This document shows positions 24,101 to 34,853 of a stretch of DNA of 64,000 nucleotides, piece by piece. Each line of letters starts with the position of its first letter. Position 1 is the stretch's first letter. The stretch covers positions 184,391,115 to 184,455,114 of the forward strand of contig CM060708.1 in assembly GCA_030686995.1 (NCBI GenBank), in the 5' to 3' direction. Under the pieces are notes generated by a model that was not told the DNA's origin, made no database searches, and saw only the letters and a program-made list of their open reading frames with translations. The translations under genes and the position numbers were made by a program. The DNA comes from Artemisia argyi (taxonomy: Eukaryota > Streptophyta > Magnoliopsida > Asterales > Asteraceae).

Positions 24101-24899
24101 TCAGGCATAAGATTATCGGGTATAGAGTGTTTGTCTTCTGAATCCTGGTTTTAGAGTATTTATGATCCACAGAGGGGGGGTGTTTCTTGTCTTCCGATCT
24201 ACGATCAATATCTGGGTATTTCTCCTTGAAATGAGCAATGAGACACTTTGTGAATCTGTAGAATGGAATTTTTGAGGTAGACGATTTGAGAAACTGTCTT
24301 GCGTGATTAACCATGTCCACCCAAATTAGTTGAGCATAGTCAATTTGAGCTTGTTTGACAACCCCCCAGAAAATCTGCATCAATTCTAGAGTAGGATGTT
24401 CATGCCCAGTTTCTTTGCCCGTTAAACTGTTGGTGAGAATTGAGTAAAGTGTGAGCCAGGGTTGTGGAATGTATTTCCTGTCAACGTGGGATATGTTTTT
24501 GAGTTGGATTATTGATTCATCATACTGCAGTTCTCGAAGAAGTCTGATAACATCTGATAATGATGGCATATGAGAGAATTTCTTGAGATTAGGCAAACCA
24601 AGAACAGTGCGGAGAGTTTGTACATCAAACACAACAAGTTTGTGATCAAGATGAACCCCTAATGACTTTTCATCTTTGCTAATTTCAATAGTCTCCCAAA
24701 ACTGTGTTAAGTAGACTTCAGGTACTTCAGTGGTGATGGTGAGGAGGTTGTAAATGAAGTGTCTCTTAAGTATTTCCAGGATGATTGCACACGTATCATG
24801 ACATGTGATTGAATCGAGATCTATCCTATGGTTTGTCTTAGTGATTACTCTTTCATTTCCTTGAATCAATTCATGTCTAGGTGTTGATTTCTTTGCCAT
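21175..24899 (-). pseudogene. E2 long 3' ORF ('env-like' position), frameshift plus stop
   Basis: A sense ORF after pol, where Sireviruses may carry an envelope-like gene. Part 1 (24899 to about 24100) is a largely helical domain (TEVPEVYLTQFWETIEIS, FYRFTKCLIAHF). A frameshift between 24100 and 24175, near a seven-C run, leads to part 2. That part is Lys/Glu-rich with a basic nuclear-signal-like KKRKTSKRKTS. TAA at 23602-23604 splits it, and the same frame continues as an acidic Glu/Asp/Ser stretch and the 752-residue part from 23433. That has a coiled-coil segment, a basic cluster (KRSIATKRRHDD) and a C-terminal domain (YRFMRYEEVHKFGDQTL). I see no signal peptide or transmembrane helix, so 'env' describes position only. 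Similar ORFs are, from memory, common in Asteraceae Copia elements. Confidence 0.75.
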
Positions 24900-26797
24900 A
24901 TCGAGACCTGAAATGATTCATAAACCAACAAAAGCCATGTGGTAATTAGCTCGTTAGTGTTAGACAAAAGAATAATATCCGAAAACAATCGCCTAAGATA
25001 AAGTCAACATCACATATACAACACATGATAAATCAAACCAAGAGACACATACAATCCTCATAAGAATCAATCAAAACTCTTAGATAAACATGAAACGCGA
25101 TCATCTTTCCATTTAGAAAAAAAAAAAACTCATAACTTGACAAATTTTGAAAAAATTTCGGCAGCATTTCTTTTCATAAAAATGGAAAAGCTAGAACCCA
25201 TACGTGATGGTTCCATTTCGAAACTCCTGTCTCGGAGTGAAATAAGTAAGAGATTAGATAAATCAACTCGAAAAACAGTTTAGACTTAACTCGAAAAATT
25301 TTAGACTTAACTCGAAAAATTTTAGACTTAACTCGATAATTATCCCAAACTCGATATGGAAGAAAATAAATTTCAAACACGGAAACCTTTTTGATCCAAA
25401 CTCGATAAGAAAGAATTGTTCAAACTCGATAAGCCTAACATGTTTCAAACTCAATAAGTCTAAAATACTTAAACTCAAACTCGATAATCTTGAAATACAT
25501 TTGCAAACTCGATAAGCTTTTAACATGCCAAACTCGATAAAATACTTAAACTCAAACTCGATAAGCTTAAAAGAAATACTCAAACTCGATAGGCTGCAAA
25601 ATTCTCAAACTCAATAAGTATATAACTTTTCAAACTCGATAAGCCTAAAAAATATTCAAACTCGATAGGCACCAGATTACATCCAAACTCGATAAGCCAC
25701 AAACAAGTTCAAACTCGATAACAATAAAGGTACTGAAACTCGATAATAGACAAGATACTCAAACTCGATATCCCATAAAAATTCTAACTCTATAAACCTA
25801 TGAGTTTTTCAAATATGATAAGCATATAAGCATCCCAAACTCGATAAGCCACAGAAATTAATCAAACTCGAAATTCTAACACATTAAAACACAATACCAC
25901 TAAATTTTGGCTAACTCAATCAATTGAAACTCGATAATCACAATAACAACAACCAAATCAACTTCCTAATCAAGCCAATCAATCACATAAGCACAAGACC
26001 TAGTGATAAAAAAAATTCGAGCTTATGAAACTTCAAACACCTAATAATCGCACAAAAGTAGCAAAGATAATCAATGTAATGGTGGTAATAGGCCCTTAAG
26101 GTCATGCCGCAATTGGCCATAACGATTAATTAACCTAAATCACTACATACAAGAAACACCCAAATTCGGAATTCATATAAACCCTAGAAAAATCGATTAA
26201 AACAAGTCCAACCATTCAAGCAAGTGTAATGAGTAAAAGAATGATATGCATTAAAACTCACAATCACTGAAAAAACGTGGGTCTTGAAAGTCTTGATTTT
26301 TATGAGAAAACTTTTAATGGGGCGCGTTTGGTTTTTTGGAAAAATTGAAGAAAGTGAAGCAGATTAGAGGGAACCAAGTTATACATTGGACTTTGAAGAT
26401 TTGACACATTTGGTCCCTCAACTTGTTTAACCAATCAACTTAAAACCAATAACTCACATTTTAGTCCCTTAAGTTAAAAGAGTTTTACAACTAACGAGAC
26501 TTATGGATGTGGCACCCTCTTGAACCAACCTTAAGAAGTAATTCGGAAAAGTTTAACAAGCAATGGTTCAAGAGGTGTCGAGATTGAGATAAAATAGTGA
26601 TGAGGAAAATTTAAATAAAGAAAAATAAAGAAGTTAAAAAAAAATTGCTGTCTCCCCCTCAAGATATGCGTTTTGTTTTTAGAAAAAACGTATGTGAATG
26701 AGATATCTTGAACAAGGAATTTTATTTTATTTATTTATTTATTTTTTATTTTTTTTTTGAAAATAAGTATTTACAAAGATAGTTTGATGTTTGACGA
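24900..26797 (-). other. E2 spacer between pol and 3' ORF
   Basis: No gene supported. It carries a PPT-like tract at 26651-26660 and a long array of AACTCGATAAG words (25258-25885). Open frames in the array on the minus strand are translations of the repeat. Confidence 0.75.
25258..25885. repeat. Interspersed array of AACTCGATAAG words
   Basis: About 25 copies of (A)AACTCGATAAG or one-base variants, separated by 10-25 bases of unrelated AT-rich sequence. Word conserved and spacers not, unlike a satellite; spacing is irregular, unlike CRISPR. Confidence 0.85.
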
Positions 26798-27654
26798 TCA
26801 ATTGTGTTTTAAAAACTTTTTCAGATCATCTGGAGTCAAACATCGCATACCAATTTGGTGAAGTAGACTCGCAAACCTTGATGGTGCTAAAGATTTGGTA
26901 AGTAAGTCCGCCAATTGGTACTCAGTCCCAACAAAATAAAGTTCAACGGTACCCTTTTCAACGTGCTCTTTGATGAAGTGATATCGGAGATCGATGTGTT
27001 TGGATTTGCAATGATGGACTGTGTTTGAACAACGAGTAAGTCCTCCTCGTAGGTTTTTGTAAAAAATGTTGGATCCACCGAACCTTTAGAAAATTTATTG
27101 GTCAGCAGAAAAGTAGAAAGTTTGTCATACCACGCCCGTGGGGCTTGTTTGAGTCCGTAGAGTGCCTTTTTGAGTCGGTAAACGTGATTAGGACGCTTAG
27201 GATCAACGAAGCCGTCTGGTTGGCTTACATACACTTCTTCACGGAGGTCTCCATTGAGAAATGCTGTTTTCACATCCATTTGGTAAACAACCATGTTCCT
27301 GTGTGCAACATAGGCCAAAAAGATCCGAACAGCTTCATGTCTAGCCACTGGAGCAAAGGATTCAGCAAAATCAAGTCCTTATAGTTGGGAGTATCCTTTC
27401 GCTACCAGGCGTGATTTGTTACGTATGACAGTTCCTTCTGCATCTAGCTTATTTTTCCAAATCCATTTTAACCCAATGACAAAGACTCCGTCAGGTCTTT
27501 CAACTAATTCCCAGACTTCCAATCGGATGAACTGCTGAAATTCCTCTTGCATAGATTCAATCCAGTTGTCATAAGTCATTGCTTCTTTAATGTTCTTTGG
27601 TTCCTCTTGACAAACTGTGAGTGCATAGATACAAGTTTCTCCATCAGTGTGAAG
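26798..27654 (-). pseudogene. pol: E2 pol, RT with catalytic core deleted, RNase H tail
   Basis: RT begins near 27650 (MTYDNWIESMQEEFQQF), passes a TAA at 27379-27381, and continues through [21 protein letters not shown] and EEDLLVVQ. The family next has the catalytic YVDD. Here the sequence jumps near 27022-27034, with a frame change, straight to the far C-terminus of RNase H ([22 protein letters not shown]), ending in TGA at 26798-26800. Roughly 280 codons are missing, compared with E1: YVDD, the thumb and most of RNase H. The copy cannot encode a working polymerase. Confidence 0.9.
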
Positions 27655-29553
27655 TCATTGTCTTGTCATTACAGGTGCATCTGGATGACCAATAATATGA
27701 ACTAGTGGATGGTCTCGAGTCCATTTGTGTGTTGAAGGGTGTAGTTGATAAGTATCTCGCAGGTTAGCAGGATCCAAATTGCGTGTAGATGACTCAACTA
27801 TATCAGGAAATGTAGGAGCCGGTGCAAACGGGTTGAAGAACGCATCAGGATCATGCTCTGCGGGTTGTGAAACTGATTGTGGTGTAGGATCTTCAGCTGA
27901 ATTTCGGGAGTTAGAAACAGTTTGTTCTGCTGTAGATGGTGATGCAATTGGAGGACCGTCTTTCTCAACAGTTGTTGTTGTTTGTTGAGGTGAGTCAGGT
28001 ACTGGAATATTATCAGGTTGTGCGGCGGAATAAGGTGAGACCTCAGTAGAACGGTATTCAATTGTGTCATCAAACAGTGGAGCAAACAAGGTTTCTAATT
28101 CTTTGCGGTTGAGTGGCAATTGTTCAGCCGAAGAGTCCGGAGAGTTAAGACGGTTGAATTCGGGTCCTAAGCTGTGTTGCTTAGACGCCATCTGTGTGAG
28201 TTCATCAAAATTAGCGTGAATGGTTTCTTGAATTTCCCTTGTTCGACGATTCCATATCCGAAAACCTTTAGAATTTTCACAATATCCAACGAACACTCCA
28301 CTGTCAGCCTTTGCTTTGAGTTTACCTAAATCATCACGATTATTTTTCGGATAACAAAGTGCTCCAAATACATGAAAGTAATCGATGTTCGGTTTTCTTT
28401 TGTGAACAATTTGATAAGGTGTTTTGCGATGGCTTTGTGTTATCATGCAACGGTTTTGGGTATAACATGCGGTTGAAACAGCTTCCGCCCATAAATAATC
28501 TGGTAATTGAGCATTAATCAACATAGTTCTAGCAGCTTCCACTAACGTCCTGTTGCGTCTTTCAACAACTCCATTCTGTTCTGGGCTTCTAAGAATAGAT
28601 GTTTGATGTTCAATTCCCACTTTCTCATAATATGACCTAAGTGTTTGATTCTTGAATTCAGTTCTTTTGTCAGTTCTGACTATTCGTATCGTGTTGTGTA
28701 ACTGAACTTGAATTTTAGTGAGAAAGGTGATGATCATTGAAGGAGCCTGATCTTTACTTCGTAGAAAATAAACCCAAGTCCATATGGAGTAATCATCCAC
28801 AATTACAAGAATGTAGCGTTTCCTGTTGATACTTTGAACACGCATCGGTCCACACAAATCCATATGTAGCAATTGTAAAACATGATTCGTACTGTGCTCA
28901 GGTTTTGAAGGAAAATGAGCCCGAGTACTTTTTCCTTGTTCACAGGCTGGACATAAGTGATCTTTGGTAAAACGGAATCTTGGAAATCCATCAACAAGTT
29001 TATAACGAGCAAGGTCAGTCATAGTTTTGAAATTCAAGTGCGAAAGACGTTTGTGCTATAACCAAGATTTAGTCGATTCCGCTTTGGAGAGAAGACATAT
29101 CGGAGATGTTGCAATCATATCTGACATTGATATTGTATAAAGATTGGAGCCACGTGAGCCAGACATTAGATCGTTTCCTTGTAAGTCACGAACAAAGCAG
29201 GTTTTCTCACGAAATGCAACTTCTAGATCCCCATCACAAAATTGACCAACAGAGAAAAGGTTGTGTCCAAGGCCTTCCACATAATAAACACGACTGATTT
29301 CAATGTTCCCACTGACATAGTCACCATATCCCATGATTAAAGCGTAATGATCATTCCCGAATCTGACAGTACCAATGAACTTTGAGACAAAGTTGTGTAA
29401 CAGTTTAAGATTGCCTATCATATGTCGGGTGCATCCGCTATCAACAATCCAGAGAACAATCTGTACCACCTGCATCACAAGAAGAAGACACGGATGGAAC
29501 AGAAGTAAGGGTGGAACCCAAAGAAAGTGCGGGTTCCTGTTGGTAAGAAGCAC
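27655..29553 (-). pseudogene. pol: E2 pol, protease and integrase part
   Basis: The protease active site is IVDSGCTRHM (Asp-Ser-Gly present). A TAG near 29053-29058 replaces a Trp codon at the start of the integrase zinc domain (SWL-stop-HKRLSHLN); the frame then continues with CPACEQGK. The integrase core has Asp in HMDLCGPM, Asp in RTDKRTEF and Glu in PEQNGVVERRNR. The family usually has DNGTEF at the second site, so two residues beside the catalytic Asp are changed. A Pro/Ser/Thr-rich linker follows, with a TGA at 27655-27657 where the frame continues on the far side. Confidence 0.88.
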
Positions 29554-29993
29554 ATTTATTCAATAATTTAGGAATCCATTTGAAGTCTGGTTTATGTTGT
29601 AACCAACGTTGCCAATTCCAACTAGTTTTTGCTTTCTTAATGGTGAATTCACTAGTAGTTGGCTTATTCCTAGATTTGTTCTCTGCACTTATGGGGCCTA
29701 GAAGGAATGCGTGTCCTACGTTTCTTATGACGAGTAAGAAGAGAATTAGCTATGCATTTAGTATGATCACCAGATGATACGCTTTTGCGACAAAACACAC
29801 AAGATGCATTAATATTCAAAACATTTAAAGGTTCATCATTCGTTACATTTAGATTTGGATTAGAATTTGCCAGATTAGAATCTAAATCTAATCCAACATG
29901 AGTTTTATTCAAATTCCTAAGTTGGTCTTCTATTCCTTGAGCTTATAGTGATCCTCTTTTACATTGCCAGAGCCTATTCTTCTTTTTACTTTT
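29554..29993 (-). pseudogene. E2 gag-pol junction with Cys/His segment
   Basis: After the gag stop the same frame continues through another stop to a segment with CVFCRKSVSSGDHTKC (CX2C...HX2C), probably a zinc-binding piece of the polyprotein. It stops at 29670. Protease is read in another frame from 29553, so a frameshift lies between 29670 and about 29553. Confidence 0.6.
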
Positions 29994-32900
29994 TCACTTG
30001 GGTCTGCTAACGCTATTAGTGGAGACTAGTCCTGTAGAAGTGGAGTTATCAACATTAGTATTTTGAACAACATTCCCTTTAGAAGTTTTGTCTAATTGAT
30101 ACATTCCTGGTGCTATCACCGTGGTGTCAACCATCTTTCCTTTTTGAAGTAGCTTAATTTTTTCTTTCAAATCGATGATGATGTGATTTTTATCCTGAAT
30201 TTCAGACTCAAGTTTCACATTGCAGTAATTAATGTCATCGCGGTTTTGTTGCCATTCGACATTTTCAATTTTTAAATCCGCAATTTCTTTCTCATATTTG
30301 AGACAGAGACTTTTTAAAGACTCATTGTTTTTGCAAAGCTGACAAGAGTTTGAAACATTTTGACTTTGAAGTTTCAATTCCATTTCAAGACTTTGAGCTT
30401 GACACCATTCAAGCCTTTGTTTGAGTTGACAAATTTCTTTTGAAAATTGTTTTGTCACGTCATCATTCTTAATTCTCAGCTTTTCATTCTCGTGATTCAG
30501 TGTCTCAATTTCCACATTCAACGAGTTATTATCAACACAAAGATCATCCATAAGCATAGAAGTACCAGAATTATAGAGATCATTCATGATAACAGAAAAA
30601 ATATCAGCATTGAGAACTTGTTCCAAGAGTCGATCAGCATCATTTTTTAAAACTCTATTTCTTTGCTTTTGAACCAAAATCTCATTTTTGGTAGAGTTGA
30701 AAACATTTATCATATTTTTCACCTCGTTTTGAAGTTCCTGATCCCAACGTGTAGCACAGAGACAGAGGTGTTTGACAATTGGCAACATTTGTTTTTGAAA
30801 AATATCTCTCTTTTCTCGCTCATAAGCAGATTGAAAAGTTTCAATTTTTATTTCAGAATTATGTGCAATTGTTTCCTCCAAAATTTCGATGTCTTCCATA
30901 AAAGTTTTGAAATAATTTAAGACACGATAAGTTTTTGGTAATGGTGTAAGTTCATTGGATGATGGTAAAGGACCATTTATTTGTGCTACAGTTTGGACAG
31001 GGGCCGCATTAGAGGATGAAACATATGACTCTTCGACAAACCATGATTTCTCAGGTAATTCCTTTTGAGTAACAAAAGATTTAGAAAGAGGTGGAGCTTT
31101 TGAATGGTCATATGGTGTCCAATATTGAACATAACTCATTTTTGATCGACTCTCGTCTTCAAGTTCTTCTTCTTCCTCAGTATAAAAAACAACAGCACGC
31201 ACAATCGTATTATCAAGCAAATGGTCCATACTGTAAATTTTAGGAATTTCTTTGAATGCCGTATGAAGAAACATTGAATTGTAATCACCAAGTGCAAAAC
31301 CTTTATCGGGTCTTGGTTTTAAAGTAAATTTCTGAATTGTTGTGATAGAGTTCCCGTGTTTGTAAACAATGTTACGAAATTCTTTGAGTTGTTTTTCAAG
31401 ATCAACAATCTCACCGAGTAAGTCATCTATATACTTCCTTTTTCGTATTTTATGTTCACAAAAATCCTTTTTACAACTTGACAATTCTGTTTCTGTTTTT
31501 GAAAGTACAGTTTGAAGACGTTCAACTTGCATTTTCAATTCACACTTTTCACTTTCGAATTTCGAAATCAACTTTCCGTTTGACTCAATTAAATCTTGCA
31601 TTTTGTGTTGAAGATCTTGTTCTTTGTTGTAAGAATCTTGAAAAGCTTTTTCAAAACTTTTTGCATGCTTAATCTTGTCTTCCTGATTTGAAAGCTGAAT
31701 TTTATAACACTCAATATCTCTTGCAAGTGACGCATTAGTTTCTTTTAAAACTTTGTTTTTCTCCTTGCATTTTATGATTTGCATTTGTAGAGCATTCAGT
31801 TGTGACAATATGAGGTCAGGGTCTGGATCAAATGATGGTTCATGTTGTTCTATATGATTATGTTTATCGTTCTCAATAGGATCATCAAATGAAACAACTG
31901 TGTCATCATCGAATATGACAACTGTGCTTATTTGTTCATCTGTTTGAGAAGATGAAGATGAGTCAGATGGAACAACTTGCGCCATATCTGATTCAGAAGC
32001 AGAAGGTGAGGCTATATCATGTATAAAGCATGCATTGAGGTCATGTACTTGAGACAAGCCGTCAGTGTCATACACTGGACCTGAATCATTAAGCTTAAGT
32101 TCCTGCATGTTGGCCATAAGCATCATAGCTGCATTGGCTTCCAGATCTTCCATGTCATCATCATTGTTCACATTTGCCATGAAGTTGTTATCCTGTTCAG
32201 GGAAATGTCCATCTTTTTCATCTTGAAGAGCCATCAGTAATGCCTGCTTGTGAAACTTACTACCCTGAGTTCTCGGTTTGGGACATGCTGTCGCTATATG
32301 ACCTTGTTCATTACAGTTATAGCACCACACTGCATTCCCTGAGTTGGAGTTCCTAGTTGCAACTGGTTCAGACCGTTGCTGAGAAGATCCTGAGTTGTTC
32401 CTGAACCCTCCATTGTTATTAAACCTCTGACCATTCCCAAAATTTCCTGAAGAACTTCCTGAACCAGATCGACCATAGTTACGATTCTGAATTTCCACCC
32501 TTCCATCATTGACAACAGCTTGATTCCTTGTGTTAGAAGATGAACGTTGACGGTTGTTTGTTTTGTTGGAGAATTTTCTAAAAGCACGAGCAATAAGAGC
32601 AAGTCCCTGATTCAACGTGTTAAAGTCATCATCGTCATCGTCATTGGAGTTTGAGTAATACACTGCATCATTGTTGTTTAATGGAATAAGTTGAGTGGAA
32701 GCATTCTGTGGAGATGAATCATAAGGGACAATTTGGTTCGAGGTAGAAGATTGTGGATAACTGAAGTAGTTCTGCTCTTGAACATATGCATGATTTGACA
32801 TTGGTGGTGGAGCATAGGGAGATTGAGCTACGAGTGCCAAAGAATTTGGTGTTGGTGTTGGTGTGTATCCTCCTCGTAGAGCTCTATCTTTTTCCACTTC

Positions 32901-33854
32901 AGGTTCATGGTGTTTCAGAAAATCATACAACAAACTATATGGAGCATCATGAAGATTTTTTGTTTGATGAACAAATGTCACATATTTATGCCAATCCGGG
33001 CCAAGACTTCCAACGAATTTGGAGTTGACTGCAATCCTTGGTACTGTGATTTTGTGACGTTCCATATCATTGACCACATTTATGAAACGATGATAGTAGG
33101 ATTCAAGTGACTCTCCTTGTTCAATTGTGATGTCAGTGCATTCCATGTAGAGTTTGGATTCCATATCATCTTTGTTTAATTGAGTGCCTTCCATAAGGAG
33201 ATAAACATGTTCCCACATAGCTTTGGCTGTTTTCTGAGCATCGACACTTCGATAAATTGGATTTGGTATTCCTTGAAGTATATAAGCCATTGCATACTCA
33301 TCAACTTCACGATGTAATTTCTGTTCTTCTGTGAGTTGAGATTCTGGAAGAGGTCTATCACCAGGAGGACGTGGAGGATCAGCAGTTGGATCACCAATTT
33401 CAAATCTTGTTGGCCACTCAAATGGTCCTTCAAGTATCACTTGCTTCAAGAATTTCCCATGAGGTTTCTTTAGTTCAAGAAATCGTAAGAATCGACTTGA
33501 CCATTGAACATAGTTCCCAGGTGTTAGCATTGGAGGTGTTTCAATTGATCCTGCCTCATGTCGGGATTATTGAGTTGTAATAACTTCACACATTCTGTCA
33601 AACCAGTGAGGTTGTTTGGAGGAGAACTGAGTGTTTTGTTGAGACATTTGAAATGGTTGTTGTTGAGGAATGATTTGATGTTGTTGCATCATGAGATATT
33701 GTGGTTGTGGATTATACGGTTGTTGATGAAAGTGTGATTGTGAAGGCTGTTGATATGATTGCTGCGGTTGTTGAAACGGTTGTTGATACGATTGTTGATA
33801 CTGCGGATGATGTTGCGAAGAATGAGGATAAAAGTAATTTGGTGGTTGAGACAT
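29994..33854 (-). pseudogene. gag: E2 gag, very long, one in-frame stop
   Basis: The ATG at 33854 opens a Gln/Pro/Tyr-rich segment of 95 residues (repeated QQPQQSYQQP-like runs). A TAA at 33567-33569 interrupts it, and the same frame then runs 1178 residues from 33530 through the gag core (TPGNYVQWSSRFLRFLELK). The zinc knuckle CYNCNEQGHIATAC is about 400 residues into that stretch. The remaining 700 residues are acidic or Ser-rich and then rich in heptad-like Leu/Glu/Lys runs, suggesting long coiled coils. A typical Copia gag is a few hundred residues, so this is unusually long. I start at 33854 because the upstream frame is collinear. It ends in a TGA at 29994-29996. Confidence 0.85.
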
Positions 33855-34500
33855 CTTTCGTGATTACGGTAAACTTAGATCGTTAAAGATAAATAAAGGT
33901 TGTAATTAGATTTGAAAAACTTGATATCAAACTCGGTATGTTAAGATGTTGTTTCAAACTCGGTATGGTCAACTGAGTTTCAAACTCGGTAAGTTCTTTG
34001 AATCTTCAAACTCGGTATGTTCAATTAGTTTTCAAACTCGGTATGTGCTATTCAGTTTCTAAACTCGATAAGTTTTATAAAGGTTCCTAACTCGATAAGT
34101 TCTAGTAAGTTACCTAACTCGATAAATTTAGTTTAATGTCAAACTCGGTAAGATCATGGAGTTCCTAACTCGGTAGAGAGACTTGAGTTGGGCAGAGTTT
34201 CCCCTTAGTTAAAGTCACAATAAGCCTAACTCAATAAACGATTAGGAAAAGAAGGCTAACTCGCCAAAATTATCTCAAACTCGAAAGAACTGAATCTTAA
34301 CTCGATAGAACTAGAAGCTAACTCGATAGAACTTGAAACCTAACTCGATAGAAATGAGAATTCACCCTAACTCGCTAAGAATTCAATCCTAACTCGAAAT
34401 CTAGGCGATGAACAGTACCAATTTTACACAAATACACAACAAAAAACGAGTTTTTACTACCAAATCAAACCTAAATCAACCTATATTATCCCTTGGCGAA
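33855..34500 (-). other. E2 leader with array of AACTCG(A/G)TA words
   Basis: From about 33930 to 34395 the plus strand repeats AAACTCGGTATG or TAACTCGATAG-like words about 18 times, spaced irregularly at roughly 20-30 bp. No ORF is supported. The same word forms an array at 25258-25885 in this element. Confidence 0.8.
33930..34395. repeat. Second array of AACTCG(G/A)TA words in the E2 leader
   Basis: About 18 copies. The right part (next to the LTR) favours CTAACTCGATAG and the left part CAAACTCGGTATG, so the array has sub-variants. Confidence 0.85.
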
Positions 34501-34508
34501 TGATACCA
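34501..34508 (-). other. E2 primer-binding site, iMet type (short)
   Basis: The minus strand reads TGGTATCA, then diverges from the usual AGAGC. Only eight bases match initiator tRNA-Met. It lies two bases from the LTR. Confidence 0.65.
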
Positions 34509-34510
34509 CT

Positions 34511-34853
34511 TGTTAGGTCACTATTTTACAACATAATCACTAAGAATTCTAGAGAGAGAAAGTAAGTAGAGAGAGAGAGTGGAAGGAACACCTAATGACA
34601 ATAAGAGACTAATAATATTATTAGTGAACCAACCAACCTCAAAATGAGGTTATACATAGCTATTTATAGGTGAGGATTAGGGCTTCTCTAAACTTAGACA
34701 ATATTCCATACTTAGCCCTTATACTTTATCCAAACCTATAAATCAAGCATAAAACTTATAAAACTTATAAGATAACTAACGTTTTAACTAAATAATGCAA
34801 CCTATACCAAAACTCAATGACCGACACTTGAAATAATAAAGTCTATTCCCAAT
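34511..34853 (-). repeat. E2 5' LTR (343 bp)
   Basis: Begins TGTTAGG on the plus strand and ends CCCAAT, where the other LTR has CCCAACA, so the terminal CA is mutated or trimmed here. A TATA-like TATAAATAG (minus) is at 34660-34668. Confidence 0.88.
34660..34668 (-). promoter_or_regulatory. E2 LTR TATA box
   Basis: The minus strand reads TATAAATAG; the copy in the 3' LTR is at 18733-18741. Probable core promoter. Confidence 0.45.

Larger units (their letters stand above)
18584..34853 (-). mobile_element. E2: giant Sirevirus-like Copia element (16.3 kb)
   Basis: LTRs at 34511-34853 (5') and 18584-18927 (3') with TSD AGATAA on both sides (34854-34859 and 18578-18583). Order on the minus strand: PBS, leader with TATCGAGTT words, long gag (33854-29994), protease-integrase-RT (to 26798), spacer with a second array of the word, a 3.7-kb sense ORF, 2.2 kb non-coding DNA, PPT and 3' LTR. 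About eight differences separate the two LTRs by eye, so insertion is fairly recent. Even so, gag-pol has several stops, a frameshift and a deletion of the RT catalytic core. The copy was probably already defective and moved with help. Confidence 0.94.

Noticed and set aside
25174..25583. Two minus-strand open frames of 68 and 106 codons rich in Leu, Ser, Ile and Glu
   Set aside because: They are translations of the AACTCGATAAG array in E2; the amino-acid periodicity is that of the DNA word.
25258..25885. Repeat-spacer pattern resembling CRISPR
   Set aside because: Word is only about 11 bp, spacing irregular, spacers AT-rich filler, no cas genes, and the host is a plant.
28803..29012. Many 60-130-codon frames opposite or shifted to gag, pol and the 3' ORFs
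   Set aside because: They overlap clearly coding frames and lack domains; shadow frames.
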